A stretch of 64,000 bases of DNA from Bacteroidia bacterium (GTDB taxonomy: Bacteria > Bacteroidota > Bacteroidia > Flavobacteriales_D > Cryomorphaceae), in the NCBI GenBank assembly GCA_030427905.1, contig JAUICL010000002.1:310001-374000 (forward strand), written 5' to 3'. Positions 44,423-53,400 of the stretch are shown here, piece after piece. Position numbers and translations under genes: made by a program. Numbering within the stretch: the first letter of the stretch is position 1; every line of letters begins with the position of its first letter. The notes beneath the pieces are model-generated. The model saw only the letters and a list, made by a program, of their open reading frames with translations. It had not been told where the DNA came from and ran no database searches.

Positions 44423-44460
44423 AAAATCGCCCGACTAGTTCATTCTAGTCGGGCGATTTT
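44423..44460. terminator. Bidirectional terminator between DUF4249 and DUF4159 genes
   Basis: Perfect 16-pair stem (44423-44438 with 44445-44460, AAAATCGCCCGACTAG and its complement) with loop TTCATT. The A/T ends serve as T-tract in both directions. It lies between convergent genes. Confidence 0.92.
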
Positions 44461-44485
44461 ATATTGGATGAAATCCAAATTGAGT

Positions 44486-45157
44486 TTAGGGCTTAGGGTC
44501 AGGCTCACCGGTAAATGCGTATTGGACCAAATTGGCTCCCATCTGGAGTGCTTTCATTCGCACTTCGGTAGGGTCGCCGTGTACCGATTCGTCTTCCCAT
44601 CCATCACCTAGGTCGCTCTCGTAGCTGTAGAATAGCACCATTCTTCCTTCGTGAAAAATCCCAAACCCTTGCGGCGAGTTATCGTCGTGGGCATGTACTT
44701 TCGGTAAGCCCTGATTGAAATCATATCGTTGGTGGTATATGGGATGGTCGAATGGTACTTCCACCAATTCATTTTCTGGAAAAACGCGTTGAAGCTGGGT
44801 GCGCACAAAAGCATCCATCCCGTAATTATCGTCGATGTGCAGGAACCCACCACCTAAGAGGTAAGCGCGCAAATTTTCGATGTCGCTAGAACTAAACACC
44901 ACATTTCCGTGTCCCGTCATGTGCACAAAGGGATAGTCGAATAGGGTAGGGCTCCCCACTTCCACGTATTCAGTTTCACCGAGATTCATTCCCAAATTGT
45001 CGCGGCAAAATTGTGTGAGATTCGGGACCGCTGTAGGGTTTGCATACCAATCTCCACCACCTTTGTATTGCAGCACTGCCAAGGCGTAAGAGCTTTGATT
45101 CTGTGCAAAAGAGAAGCTACTGAAAAGTGCAAACAAGATGAATGTGAGTATGCGCAT
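44486..45157 (-). CDS. DUF4159 family exported protein
   Basis: 223 residues from the ATG at 45157 (MRILTFILFALFSSFSFAQ signal peptide). Contains MTGHGNVVFSSSDIENLR and YLLGGGFLHIDDNYGMDA, then FPENELVEVPFDHPIYH and HEGRMVLFYSYESDLGDGWE, the conserved DUF4159 blocks. DUF4159 proteins are related in fold to flavodoxin/glutamine amidotransferase-like domains and often occur with MoxR ATPases; no partner is visible here. Function unproven. Only 47 bases separate its start from the rsmE stop, so the two may be co-transcribed. Confidence 0.82.
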   Translation of the reverse strand: MRILTFILFALFSSFSFAQNQSSYALAVLQYKGGGDWYANPTAVPNLTQFCRDNLGMNLGETEYVEVGSPTLFDYPFVHMTGHGNVVFSSSDIENLRAYLLGGGFLHIDDNYGMDAFVRTQLQRVFPENELVEVPFDHPIYHQRYDFNQGLPKVHAHDDNSPQGFGIFHEGRMVLFYSYESDLGDGWEDESVHGDPTEVRMKALQMGANLVQYAFTGEPDPKP

Positions 45158-45204
45158 GTGCCAAGTTTCCAACGAAAATAGGCCTTTCGATTCACATGGC
45201 GAAG

Positions 45205-45909
45205 TCAATTGGTGAGATGAGCAGACCAAAGGGCCGAAGTGTAAATGCCGGCCGTTTCGGTGCGGAGTCTGTTCGGGCCTAGAGCCACTGGCTGAAATCC
45301 ATTCGCAATGAGTTTTTGGATTTCGGTTTCTGAGAAGTCTCCTTCCGGGCCTATTAAAACCATGGCGTCGCCATTTCCTTTTTCTAAGGCGTGTTGAAGT
45401 TCGGTTTTGGATTCATCGTCCAGGCAGTGAGCCAGGAATTTATTGGGAATTTCAGACTTGATAATTTCGTCAAGTTCTGTAATCTCTTCAATTCTTGGAA
45501 TAAACATCCGAAGGCTTTGCTTCGAAGCTCCGGTAGCAATTCGCTTGAGCCTGTCAGCCTTGATGCGTGGCCTTTCCGAGCGCTCGGTGTTGATAGGAAT
45601 GATACTCCATATTCCCATTTCCGTAGATTTCTCTACAAACCATTCAAAACGGGAAGGGTTCTTAGTTGGAGCTATGGCGATAAACAGCTTTTGCTTTGGC
45701 TCATCACATGTGGAAGTATGGGTGACGTCGAGCCTGATGCCCCGCTTCAGTACCTCTGCCACGGTGCAGGTGTAGAGCTCTCCCTTCCCATTTGCAACTT
45801 CTATTTCATCACCTTCCTTCACCCGCAGAGATTTTACCGCGTGGCGGGCTTCGTCCGGATCAAGGAGTCCAGTGTTGGGGTCAAAGTCAGGGTCGAGGAA
45901 TCGATGCAT
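45205..45909 (-). CDS. rsmE: 16S rRNA (uracil-1498-N3)-methyltransferase RsmE
   Basis: 234 residues. N-terminal PUA-like domain (ARHAVKSLRVKEGDEIEVAN), C-terminal SPOUT trefoil-knot domain with VLIGPEGDFSETEIQKL and LGPNRLRTETAG, the SAM-binding knot motifs. The protein acts on 16S rRNA U1498 in the decoding region. The domain length is typical. It follows the pckA terminator on the same strand, so it has its own promoter, not identified. Confidence 0.94.
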   Translation of the reverse strand: MHRFLDPDFDPNTGLLDPDEARHAVKSLRVKEGDEIEVANGKGELYTCTVAEVLKRGIRLDVTHTSTCDEPKQKLFIAIAPTKNPSRFEWFVEKSTEMGIWSIIPINTERSERPRIKADRLKRIATGASKQSLRMFIPRIEEITELDEIIKSEIPNKFLAHCLDDESKTELQHALEKGNGDAMVLIGPEGDFSETEIQKLIANGFQPVALGPNRLRTETAGIYTSALWSAHLTN

Positions 45910-45920
45910 GGCGTAAAAGT

Positions 45921-45953
45921 AAAAAGCCCCGACGATTTACGTCGGGGCTTTGA
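45921..45953 (-). terminator. Rho-independent terminator after pckA
   Basis: Stem AAAGCCCCGAC/GTCGGGGCTTT (45923-45933 with 45941-45951), loop of 7 bases. On the minus strand the stem is followed by a T-rich tail. It lies 20 bases downstream of the pckA stop and just before the rsmE start region. Confidence 0.9.
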
Positions 45954-45971
45954 ATGAATTATTGCCTTCGC

Positions 45972-47585
45972 TTAAGCGTCTTGATTCACTGTTGGCGCGG
46001 CGGCTATGATCTCTTCAGAACATCCTTCTTCAAACTTCTTAAAGTTTGCCACGAACTTAGCAGCCAGATCATTGGCTTTGGTGTCGTAGGCATCTTTATC
46101 AGTCCAAGTGTTCTTAGGATTCAAAATTTCATCTGGTACATCTGGACATGTGGTAGGCATAGCCAATCCAAAAATCTCATGATTTTCAAAATCTACATTG
46201 TCTAGCTTTCCTTCCATGGCAGCGTGAATCATAGCACGCGTGTACTTCAGTTTTATTCGGCTACCTGTTCCGTAAGCTCCGCCAGACCACCCGGTGTTGA
46301 TCAACCATACATTTGCATTGTTAGCCTTCATTTTATCGGCCAACATTTCAGCATAAACTCCTGGGTGAAGCGGCATAAATGGCGCTCCGAAACAAGCAGA
46401 GAATACCGTTTGTGGCTCTGTTACACCTGCTTCTGTACCGGCTACCTTGGCAGTATAACCCGAGATAAAGTGGTAAGACGCTTGCTCTGGAGTGAGTTTC
46501 GAAATTGGAGGCAATACACCTGATGCATCGGCAGTCAGGAAGAATACATTCTTAGGGTTTCCGCCACGCGATGGTGATACAGCATTGTCGATATGCTCGA
46601 TCGGATAGCTAACACGAGTGTTCTCAGTTTTCTTTCCGTTGGTGTAATCTGGTACAGATGTGTGATCATCGAATACGATGTTTTCGAGCATCGAACCAAA
46701 CTTGATTGCGTTAAAAATCTGTGGCTCTTGCTCTTCGGTTAGGTTAATGCACTTGGCATAGCAACCACCTTCGAAGTTAAAGACACCATCATCGGCCCAA
46801 CCGTGCTCATCATCACCGATCAATCCTCTTTCAGGATCCGATGACAAGGTCGTTTTTCCAGTACCAGACAAACCAAAGAAAACAGCTGTGTCGCCATCCT
46901 TTCCGATGTTTGCTGAACAGTGCATCGATAGTACGTTTTTCTGGTGAGGAAGAACGAAATTGAGTACGCTGAAAATTCCTTTTTTGATTTCTCCAGTGTA
47001 TCCTGTACCACCTACGATGGCCATTTTACGTGAGAAGTTCAAAATGGCAAAATTGTGTTGACGGGTTCCGTCAATCTCTGGATCAGCCATAAATCCAGGT
47101 GCGCAAACCACGGTCCATTCCGGATCGTTAGTCATGATTTCCTCCTGGGAAAGGCGCTGGAACATGTTGTTGGCAAACAAGTTACTCCAAGGATACTCAG
47201 TAATAACTCGCAAGTTCATTCGGTGGTCGTCGTGATCGCAAACAGCCGCATCACGCACGTAGATTTCTCGATTGGTCAGATACGCACACATGCGGTCGTA
47301 GAGCTTGTCAAATTTCTCAGCTGAGAATTTGATATTGATGTCGCCCCACCAAACAGCGTCTCGTGTGATATCGTCTTCTACAATAAATCGGTCTTTAGGA
47401 GAACGGCCTGTGAACTCACCCGTGTCAACAGCTAGCGCTCCTGTATGCGTCAGTGCACCTAAGCCTTGTGAAACTGTCTCTTCGATTAATTCTGCTGGGC
47501 TTAAATTCCAGTAGGCAACTGCCACATTCTTTAAGCCAATTTTTTCTAGATCGTTATTTTCTGGAACGATTCCGAAATGATTCAT
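45972..47585 (-). CDS. pckA: Phosphoenolpyruvate carboxykinase (ATP)
   Basis: 537 residues. Walker A-type P-loop GLSGTGKTTLSSDPERGLIG near residue 239, preceded by the kinase-1a motif MHCSANIG and followed by DDEHGWADDGVFNFEGGCYAK; substrate-binding RSPKDRF near residue 55. It converts oxaloacetate and ATP to phosphoenolpyruvate, CO2 and ADP in gluconeogenesis, in the cytoplasm. It is a single-gene unit with a perfect -7 box (47619-47626) and a strong terminator. Confidence 0.96.
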   Translation of the reverse strand: MNHFGIVPENNDLEKIGLKNVAVAYWNLSPAELIEETVSQGLGALTHTGALAVDTGEFTGRSPKDRFIVEDDITRDAVWWGDINIKFSAEKFDKLYDRMCAYLTNREIYVRDAAVCDHDDHRMNLRVITEYPWSNLFANNMFQRLSQEEIMTNDPEWTVVCAPGFMADPEIDGTRQHNFAILNFSRKMAIVGGTGYTGEIKKGIFSVLNFVLPHQKNVLSMHCSANIGKDGDTAVFFGLSGTGKTTLSSDPERGLIGDDEHGWADDGVFNFEGGCYAKCINLTEEQEPQIFNAIKFGSMLENIVFDDHTSVPDYTNGKKTENTRVSYPIEHIDNAVSPSRGGNPKNVFFLTADASGVLPPISKLTPEQASYHFISGYTAKVAGTEAGVTEPQTVFSACFGAPFMPLHPGVYAEMLADKMKANNANVWLINTGWSGGAYGTGSRIKLKYTRAMIHAAMEGKLDNVDFENHEIFGLAMPTTCPDVPDEILNPKNTWTDKDAYDTKANDLAAKFVANFKKFEEGCSEEIIAAAPTVNQDA

Positions 47586-47618
47586 TATTTATGGTTTAGG
47601 ATCATTGAATTACGGTTG

Positions 47619-47626
47619 CAAAGTTA
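47619..47626 (-). promoter_or_regulatory. Perfect -7 box (TAACTTTG) of pckA
   Basis: On the minus strand TAACTTTG matches TAnnTTTG exactly, 33 bases before the pckA ATG, giving a leader of about 27 bases. A TTG appears only at 25-base spacing, which is long for the consensus. Confidence 0.5.
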
Positions 47627-47741
47627 AGGCTTTTTCCGCCAGATGGTAGGTCAAAATATCCCCAATTATCCGCGTCTCGATAAAGCCAAAATATTGACTA
47701 ACAGTAATTAAACGCAGGGTTGTTGAATTTATTGAAAGTGT

Positions 47742-48149
47742 TTAATTGACACTTTTATGTCTTATGAACGAAAGGCCTAAGAGCAACCAGCCTGCGATAA
47801 GCAGTAATCCGCCCATAGGTGTAATCGGACCTAATACAGAGGCCATAGAATCGATCCCTAAAATAGACCGGCACGAGAGTAGGTAGATGGACCAAGAGAA
47901 GAAAATGATCCCGAGAACAAATAGAAGGGTGATGGATTTTTGGGCTCTTTCGCTTATGAACTGGCTGCCAGAACTGAGTACAAATAATAGCGCCAAACTG
48001 TGCCACACCTGGTAGCGCACTCCCGTTTTGAAGGAGTCGAGTTGATTGGGGTCTAGTGCGCCTTCGAGGGCGTGTGCGCCCAATGCGCCGAGAATTACAG
48101 CAATGGCCATGGAGAAAGCTGAAACTGCGAGGAAGGCTTTTTTGTTCAT
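47742..48149 (-). CDS. DUF423 family membrane protein
   Basis: 135 residues, four membrane helices. AVILGALGAHALEGALDPNQ and GVRYQVWHSLALLFV are the family hallmarks; SRSILGIDSM and APITPMGGLLLIAGW follow. DUF423 proteins are small inner-membrane proteins with no assigned activity. It is a single gene. A seven-pair hairpin (47735-47755) overlaps its last codons; it lacks a good T-tract. Confidence 0.9.
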   Translation of the reverse strand: MNKKAFLAVSAFSMAIAVILGALGAHALEGALDPNQLDSFKTGVRYQVWHSLALLFVLSSGSQFISERAQKSITLLFVLGIIFFSWSIYLLSCRSILGIDSMASVLGPITPMGGLLLIAGWLLLGLSFIRHKSVN

Positions 48150-48162
48150 ACCCCAAAATTAA

Positions 48163-48193
48163 AAAGGCCCGAAGGAATTTCCCTCGGGCCTTT
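48163..48193 (-). terminator. Rho-independent terminator of the lipoprotein operon
   Basis: Stem AAAGGCCCGA/TCGGGCCTTT (48163-48172 with 48184-48193) plus inner GG/CC pairing. On the minus strand it is followed by TTTTTAATTTT. It lies 20 bases after the stop of the 48214 gene. Confidence 0.88.
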
Positions 48194-48213
48194 CAAATAT
48201 ATTTAAGCTTGGA

Positions 48214-48810
48214 TTAGTTTCCTTCGCGGAGCTTTTCCATTTCCTTTTCAAAAGTTTCCTTGAACTTCTCGTAGTCGTAGTCGATTTTTAGACGCTCGTC
48301 ATCACCAAGACGTTCGTTCATTTTCGTCAACATATCTTGACCGCTCAATTCAATAGCTACATAGTATTTGAAGTTTCCAGTCTCAGTTACTTTTACAACT
48401 TTCTGGCAAATGGTTTTGGTGCCTTTAAGTTCTTGATCGATCACCTCTCTGGTCAATCCTTCAAAACGCTCTTCCACTTCTTCTACGTTGTTGAATTCAC
48501 GTGAATTCACATAGTTGTCAATGGTTCCTTTGATTGTTGTGTTAACAGCCGAAGCTAGATCGGCACGCGCATTTGAAAATGCTTTTTTCTTGGCTGTGGC
48601 CTGGTCCATGCTTTCTCCAATACCGTTGCTTCTGAAGAATTTGTTGTCGCTGAAAAAATCCGGTCCCGAGCAATACTCTTCGATAAGTACTTCTCCAGCA
48701 GGTGGAGCTTGTAGGTCTTTCTTTTTACACGATACTGCTACCATAGCAATTCCCGCTACGATCAGTGCCATTCGGCCCATTCTTTTTGTTGAGGTTAGAT
48801 CAAATTTCAT
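48214..48810 (-). CDS. LPP20-like lipoprotein (short)
   Basis: 198 residues. Lipobox VAVSC with the lipid cysteine at residue 28. The mature domain (ATAKKKAFSNARADLASAVN, NFKYYVAIELSG) resembles the LPP20 domain: a compact alpha/beta fold in which stacked repeats of helix and sheet occur in Vibrio FlgP and Helicobacter Lpp20. A coiled and very charged C-terminus (FKETFEKEMEKLREGN). It follows the 48868 gene by 57 bases in the same direction and ends at a strong terminator. Function unproven. Confidence 0.78.
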   Translation of the reverse strand: MKFDLTSTKRMGRMALIVAGIAMVAVSCKKKDLQAPPAGEVLIEEYCSGPDFFSDNKFFRSNGIGESMDQATAKKKAFSNARADLASAVNTTIKGTIDNYVNSREFNNVEEVEERFEGLTREVIDQELKGTKTICQKVVKVTETGNFKYYVAIELSGQDMLTKMNERLGDDERLKIDYDYEKFKETFEKEMEKLREGN

Positions 48811-48867
48811 ATCCGTTGTTTTTACGTGATTGTGTTTTCAGAAATTGTGCCAAAAACGTATTGGCGA

Positions 48868-50241
48868 TCAATATAAGTGGTTTTTTAGTTTGGAAACGAT
48901 CTCAAAATCAATATTTTTTGACAAGTTGCTGTAGGCCTTCAATTCGGCTTTCTCAGCGTCAACATCTACACCTTTTACGCCGGTATTGGCAATAGTCATT
49001 TTTGAATCTCCAGTGAGTACATCCACTACTTCTATTTCGTAGTCGAGGTATACAACGACAAAATCGTAAGCAGAGTTACCAGGCCTGGTATCCGTTTCTA
49101 CCAAGAGCTTGACATCGGCTTTGGACACTTGGTCAACAATGTGAACCCCTTTGCCTGAAAGTGATGATTTTAGGGCATTGGAAAGCTGGTTACTCGAAGC
49201 TTTTTTGCCTTGGCTCATTTCCGAACTTTCTATGTATGTGGCAGCGGGTATGTATCCGATATCTTCGGTGTATTTAGCCGGATTGAGATCATCGATAATG
49301 CGTTTGAGGAATAGATCAGAGTAAAAAGGTGCAAAGAGCTTGTCTTTGTCTATAGCCACGTTCAGTTTCATCTCTCCACGCGACTTGGCATCTGCCATTC
49401 TGATGTCGATAGTACCATTCGAAAGGGTTTCAACACGACCGCTTGATTTCCCGTCATCCGTATCATATTCGTAGCGAAGCGGAACATTGCTGTACTTGAG
49501 CTTCACGTTTTCACGCGGAGTGGCGAGAATTGATCTGGAAGGGATAAACCCATTGTGATACGTGCGCTGCCCACCACCATTGAAGCTCAATTGGGTGTTG
49601 GAAATTAGATCCACGAGATTGGAATAGAGCGCGTTGTCGAGCTGAATATCTTTCCCGTCAATCACCACCGTATTTTCTTCGCTCCAGAATTTTTCTAGGG
49701 CTTGAAGTCCCTTCATGTAGAAGTGTACCCCTTGCGAAAAGGAACCTGTTTCGATCGCTCCAATTCCTTTTTCGTAGTAATCTAAGGCTGCGGTCTGAGC
49801 TTCTTTTTTGCGCAATGCTACTTGGCGCGCATATTCTGCCTTGTCGAGTCGGTAGTAGGTGTAGTACGTTTTTCCGTCTTGATATGAGTCAACCAATTCG
49901 AAGCCTTCCAGATCGAGGTTCGATCGCGCTTGAATTGTCTCCTTGTATTCTTGCTCGAATTTGTTTGTACGCTCAAGGGTGTAGAGCAAGGAGTTTGAGT
50001 TGACGTTGACCTTAATTTCTGATGCCAAATCGCTCAATGCGTTTTCCTTGGCGGTTTTCATATACTGGGTGCCCGAAGTTATTGGCGCTGAGCCCACACC
50101 TACGTAGTAGCTGCTCGACATGGGCCGGTCTACTACCCACGAAGGAGCAGGTGCCACCACTACGGGTTCTTCTTTCGCAATTTGTTTTTGACTTGAACAC
50201 CCAAACAAGGCAAGGATAAACAGAAGGTATACTAGTCTCAT
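48868..50241 (-). CDS. LPP20 family lipoprotein (long)
   Basis: 457 residues. Lipobox LFGCSS (cysteine 15). An LPP20 domain at 30-150 (WVVDRPMSSSYYVGVGSA, KTAKENALSDLASEIKVNVN), a helical middle (DYYEKGIGAIETGSFSQGV), then a beta-rich second half with a C-terminal domain (LSGKGVHIVDQVSKADVKL...) similar to the LPS-assembly/TolB-N folds. The start overlaps the CsgG-like gene stop by 4 bases (ATGA), so the two are coupled. An outer-membrane lipoprotein is likely. FlgP of the Vibrio flagellum has this domain, but there is no flagellum here. Confidence 0.78.
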   Translation of the reverse strand: MRLVYLLFILALFGCSSQKQIAKEEPVVVAPAPSWVVDRPMSSSYYVGVGSAPITSGTQYMKTAKENALSDLASEIKVNVNSNSLLYTLERTNKFEQEYKETIQARSNLDLEGFELVDSYQDGKTYYTYYRLDKAEYARQVALRKKEAQTAALDYYEKGIGAIETGSFSQGVHFYMKGLQALEKFWSEENTVVIDGKDIQLDNALYSNLVDLISNTQLSFNGGGQRTYHNGFIPSRSILATPRENVKLKYSNVPLRYEYDTDDGKSSGRVETLSNGTIDIRMADAKSRGEMKLNVAIDKDKLFAPFYSDLFLKRIIDDLNPAKYTEDIGYIPAATYIESSEMSQGKKASSNQLSNALKSSLSGKGVHIVDQVSKADVKLLVETDTRPGNSAYDFVVVYLDYEIEVVDVLTGDSKMTIANTGVKGVDVDAEKAELKAYSNLSKNIDFEIVSKLKNHLY

Positions 50242-51578
50242 AGGTTGTCAAGGTGCGACTCGATGTCGTGAGCCAGTTGATTAGATATTGATTGAAACCC
50301 CTCGTTTGCAAGCTGATCAACGCTTCGTAAAGTCCGGTTTGAACGAATGAGACTTTGAAGCTCATTTCGGTCACTTCTTGAAGTGGAGACTCCTTCTGCG
50401 TTTGCAGGGAAAAGCTTCTTTACTTCGCCGTCGTAAGAGGCGTAATTCACCGATGATTTCAAATTCTTTTCAATGACTTCAGAGAACAACACTTCACCCG
50501 ATTCGAGTGAAACGCATTTGTACTGAAACGAAATAGATACTTTGTTCTCGCCTTGGTGCGTTTTATAGGTGACGGGTTTATAACGCGTTTCGTAGTAAGT
50601 CCGATCATTTTCGCGATCGTATTTCTTGACCTGGTAGCTCTCGTACCCACGCTTTTCTTCTGTTCTAATCCTGCCTTTGGTTGGCGTGTAGGATAGAACC
50701 GTTCCCGTGATCATGATTTTGGCTCCGAGTAGATTTCCTGCTTCAGCTGCGGTCTCTTCATCTACCACACCACTCATCCCCAGTCTTTGTTCAGCTAATA
50801 TCGCATCCATCTGGGCGCGGTCTACCACTTTCAAAAATGGGTTGTCGATATTGGCGAGTTCTGTGATGACATAAGCATTCACCCGTTTCTCCACATCTTT
50901 TTGCCCGCTCGCATTCTCAAATGGACTTATTGCCACGGGGTATTTTCCTTTTACTAAGCAGTTTGAGCGGTATATGTTGACTTCCTTATATGTGTCGTCT
51001 GTCTGGTACACCTTGTCAAACTCGTAGTAAGCCTTCCGGTACATTCCTTTTTCAAAAAGCGCTTTTCCTTCTAAGTAGTGCGGCTCGTTCACAGCTGTGT
51101 TTAGGAGGTCAGAGGCATCTTTGTATGACTTTTCTAGGGAGAGTAACTCCTTCAGAAATTTCTCTGCTTCGGGGAAGTTTTTTTCATCCAGAAAGCGCTT
51201 TCCTTCGCGGTATAAGTGATCGGCGTAGACTAGTTTGGCTTCTTCAAAATCATCGGCCATATAAGAAGGTGACTCGAGCTTAACACCCACACCTTCGAGT
51301 TTCACTTTATAGTCTAAAGCATCTTTGTAGGCGTATACGGCTTGTTTGTGTTCACCCATCGCCTTGGCCTTGGTAAACACATCCAGTTTCTCGTCGTAAA
51401 CGCGTTGCCCGGTATTGGTCAAGCCGAGTTTGGCATCTATATTGTCTCGCTTTCTGAGCAGGGCATTGTAGTAATAAAGTGCCGCTTCAGAATACATACC
51501 GGCTTCGAGAAGCTGATCGCCTTTTTTTGTCATCTTTTTTGAACCAGAACAGCCCGATAAGATCAGTACGATGCCCAA
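50238..51578 (-). CDS. CsgG/HfaB-like lipoprotein with TPR-like N-terminal region
   Basis: 446 residues from TTG at 51578. Lipobox ILSGCSGSKK; helical TPR-like part (GDQLLEAGMYSEAALYYYN to about residue 200); then a CsgG-type domain: YPVAISPFENASGQKDVEK, LKVVDRAQMDAILAEQRLGM, AGNLLGAKIMITGTVLSY and SISFQYKCVSLESGEVLF. CsgG-family proteins form outer-membrane secretion rings or act as adaptors. The family needs its own longer signal peptide; in-frame codons upstream encode KPYRLYTSRALAAFFLGIVL but have no ATG, GTG or TTG, so the start may be ATC (51626) or CTG (51611). Confidence 0.8.
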   Translation of the reverse strand: MGIVLILSGCSGSKKMTKKGDQLLEAGMYSEAALYYYNALLRKRDNIDAKLGLTNTGQRVYDEKLDVFTKAKAMGEHKQAVYAYKDALDYKVKLEGVGVKLESPSYMADDFEEAKLVYADHLYREGKRFLDEKNFPEAEKFLKELLSLEKSYKDASDLLNTAVNEPHYLEGKALFEKGMYRKAYYEFDKVYQTDDTYKEVNIYRSNCLVKGKYPVAISPFENASGQKDVEKRVNAYVITELANIDNPFLKVVDRAQMDAILAEQRLGMSGVVDEETAAEAGNLLGAKIMITGTVLSYTPTKGRIRTEEKRGYESYQVKKYDRENDRTYYETRYKPVTYKTHQGENKVSISFQYKCVSLESGEVLFSEVIEKNLKSSVNYASYDGEVKKLFPANAEGVSTSRSDRNELQSLIRSNRTLRSVDQLANEGFQSISNQLAHDIESHLDNL

Positions 51579-51858
51579 AAAAAACGCCGCAAGGGCCCGA
51601 GAAGTATACAGTCGATATGGCTTGATCGAATTTTCGATAGTGAATAGTTTTGGTTACTAATTGGTTGATAAATGTAGTATATCACAGGAATCAATCCCGA
51701 ACTCGCTAAAGTTTTTTCATACAAAATGCAATGCTTGGGCGAAGAGATTACAAGGCCTATGCCAAACTAGGAGATCAATATTCTGTGGAAAAGAAATTAT
51801 CCATTCCCTTGCCTCTAGCTTTTTCAGAGTGATAACTTCGCTGGCAATTTTGATTGAT
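51579..51858. other. 280-base region between CsgG-like and saccharopine dehydrogenase genes
   Basis: Divergent intergenic region. The first 50 bases (minus strand) encode an in-frame extension of the CsgG-like protein without an ordinary start codon. No consensus -7 box convincingly placed for either gene; CAATTTTG (51846-51853) is a one-mismatch candidate 6 bases before the plus-strand ATG. Confidence 0.35.
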
Positions 51859-53223
51859 ATGAAGAACATTCTCGTTATCGGAGCTGGAAGATCAGCTGTT
51901 TCGCTGATTGACTATCTCTTGGACAATGCCGAAAAAGAAAATTGGAAAATCACAGTTGCAGAAGCCAACGTAGCAGGTGCAAAAGCCTTGGTGGGCGATG
52001 CTGCATGTGCTACCGTGGTAGCGCTCGATGCCCGAAACGCCGATGAGCGAGCTGCTCTGATCGAGTCACATGATTTGATTATTTCCATGCTTCCTGCATT
52101 TCTTCATATTGATGTAGCCAAAGATTGTCTCAGACTCAAGAAAAACTTGATCACGCCAAGTTATATCAGTCCAGAAATGAAGGCGCTTGCTCCTGAAGTG
52201 GAAGCTGCAGGGCTTACTTTTTTGAATGAGTTAGGTGTAGATCCAGGTATCGATCACATGTCGGCTATGCGCTTGCTCGATGAGCTTCGCAAGGACGGAG
52301 CAGAGATTACCAATTTTGAGAGTTTTACCGGTGGACTTGTGGCTCCTGAGAGCGATGACAATCCTTGGAACTACAAGTTTACCTGGAATCCGCGAAACGT
52401 GGTCTTGGCATGCCAGGGTGGAGCCGTTCAGTTTCGCCACAACGGCCGCTTTAAGTACATCCCTTACCAAAAGGTATTCAGAAGAACAGAGATTATTGAT
52501 ATCCCGGGCTATGGGAAGTTTGAAGGGTACGCCAACCGAGATTCCCTTAAGTACCGAGAGCTCTATGGCTTGATGGATGTGCCGACAATTTACCGCGGAA
52601 CACTTCGCCGAGTTGGCTTCTGCCGCGCTTGGGACACCTTTGTTCAGCTAGGAATGACAGACGATTCGTACATCATGGAAGAGAGTATGAATATGACTCA
52701 CCGCCAGTTTGTGAATTGCTTCTTGCCTTATAGCGTGCACGATACCGTAGAACTCAAACTCATGCACTACATGAAGTTTGATCAGGACGACACCATCATG
52801 GATAAGCTCGAATGGCTCGACTTATTTAAAGAAGAACCGATAGGACTTGATAAACCGTCTACGCCAGCACAAATCCTTCAGCGAATCTTGGAGAAGAAGT
52901 GGACGCTAAATCCTGGTGACAAGGATATGATTGTGATGTGGCACCGAATCTGTGCGAAATCTAAAGGAGAAGAGCACGAACGAGAGATTCATTCGAGTTT
53001 GGTTGTAATTGGTGATGACGAACCACGTACCGCCATGGCCAAAACCGTGGGGCTACCTGTAGCTATTTCGGCTAAGCTGTTGCTCTCTGGAAAAATAGAT
53101 CGCAAGGGTATTCACGCGCCGATGTATCCAGATCTTTACAATCCAATACTGGATGAGCTGGAAGCATATGGAATCAAATTCGTGGAGCGAGAAATTCCGG
53201 TGGAAGAGCAGCGGCCAAGGTGA
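51859..53223 (+). CDS. Saccharopine dehydrogenase family protein
   Basis: 454 residues from ATG 51859 (MKNILVIGAGRSAVSLIDYL, a Rossmann GxGxxx loop). Conserved downstream blocks ELGVDPGIDHMSAMRLLDEL, SFTGGLVAPESDDNPWNYK and NRDSLKYRELYGL fit saccharopine reductase/dehydrogenase (Lys9-like). Family members convert saccharopine and aminoadipate semialdehyde in lysine breakdown or related reactions. A longer start at 51661 lacks family similarity. It is a single gene; no aminoadipate partner genes are in the window, so the direction of the pathway is inferred. Confidence 0.88.
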   Translation: MKNILVIGAGRSAVSLIDYLLDNAEKENWKITVAEANVAGAKALVGDAACATVVALDARNADERAALIESHDLIISMLPAFLHIDVAKDCLRLKKNLITPSYISPEMKALAPEVEAAGLTFLNELGVDPGIDHMSAMRLLDELRKDGAEITNFESFTGGLVAPESDDNPWNYKFTWNPRNVVLACQGGAVQFRHNGRFKYIPYQKVFRRTEIIDIPGYGKFEGYANRDSLKYRELYGLMDVPTIYRGTLRRVGFCRAWDTFVQLGMTDDSYIMEESMNMTHRQFVNCFLPYSVHDTVELKLMHYMKFDQDDTIMDKLEWLDLFKEEPIGLDKPSTPAQILQRILEKKWTLNPGDKDMIVMWHRICAKSKGEEHEREIHSSLVVIGDDEPRTAMAKTVGLPVAISAKLLLSGKIDRKGIHAPMYPDLYNPILDELEAYGIKFVEREIPVEEQRPR

Positions 53224-53400
53224 TAGCTTTCGATGCGAATCGAAATAGGGTAGGTGTTTGAGATTACGGCTCTTAAAGTGAGAAGTGATAAACGAATGAC
53301 GCAAAATACTTGTGTCACGTTTTAATCCAATGACCAATCGGAGCGCATCGAGAGTACCCTAATCAAGGCCGTACTATACTTTGTACTTAATACTTAGGAA

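Noticed and set aside
51661-51858. 66 extra residues at the start of the saccharopine dehydrogenase
   Set aside because: The Rossmann strand begins at 51859; the preceding residues have no family similarity and would remove the promoter region.
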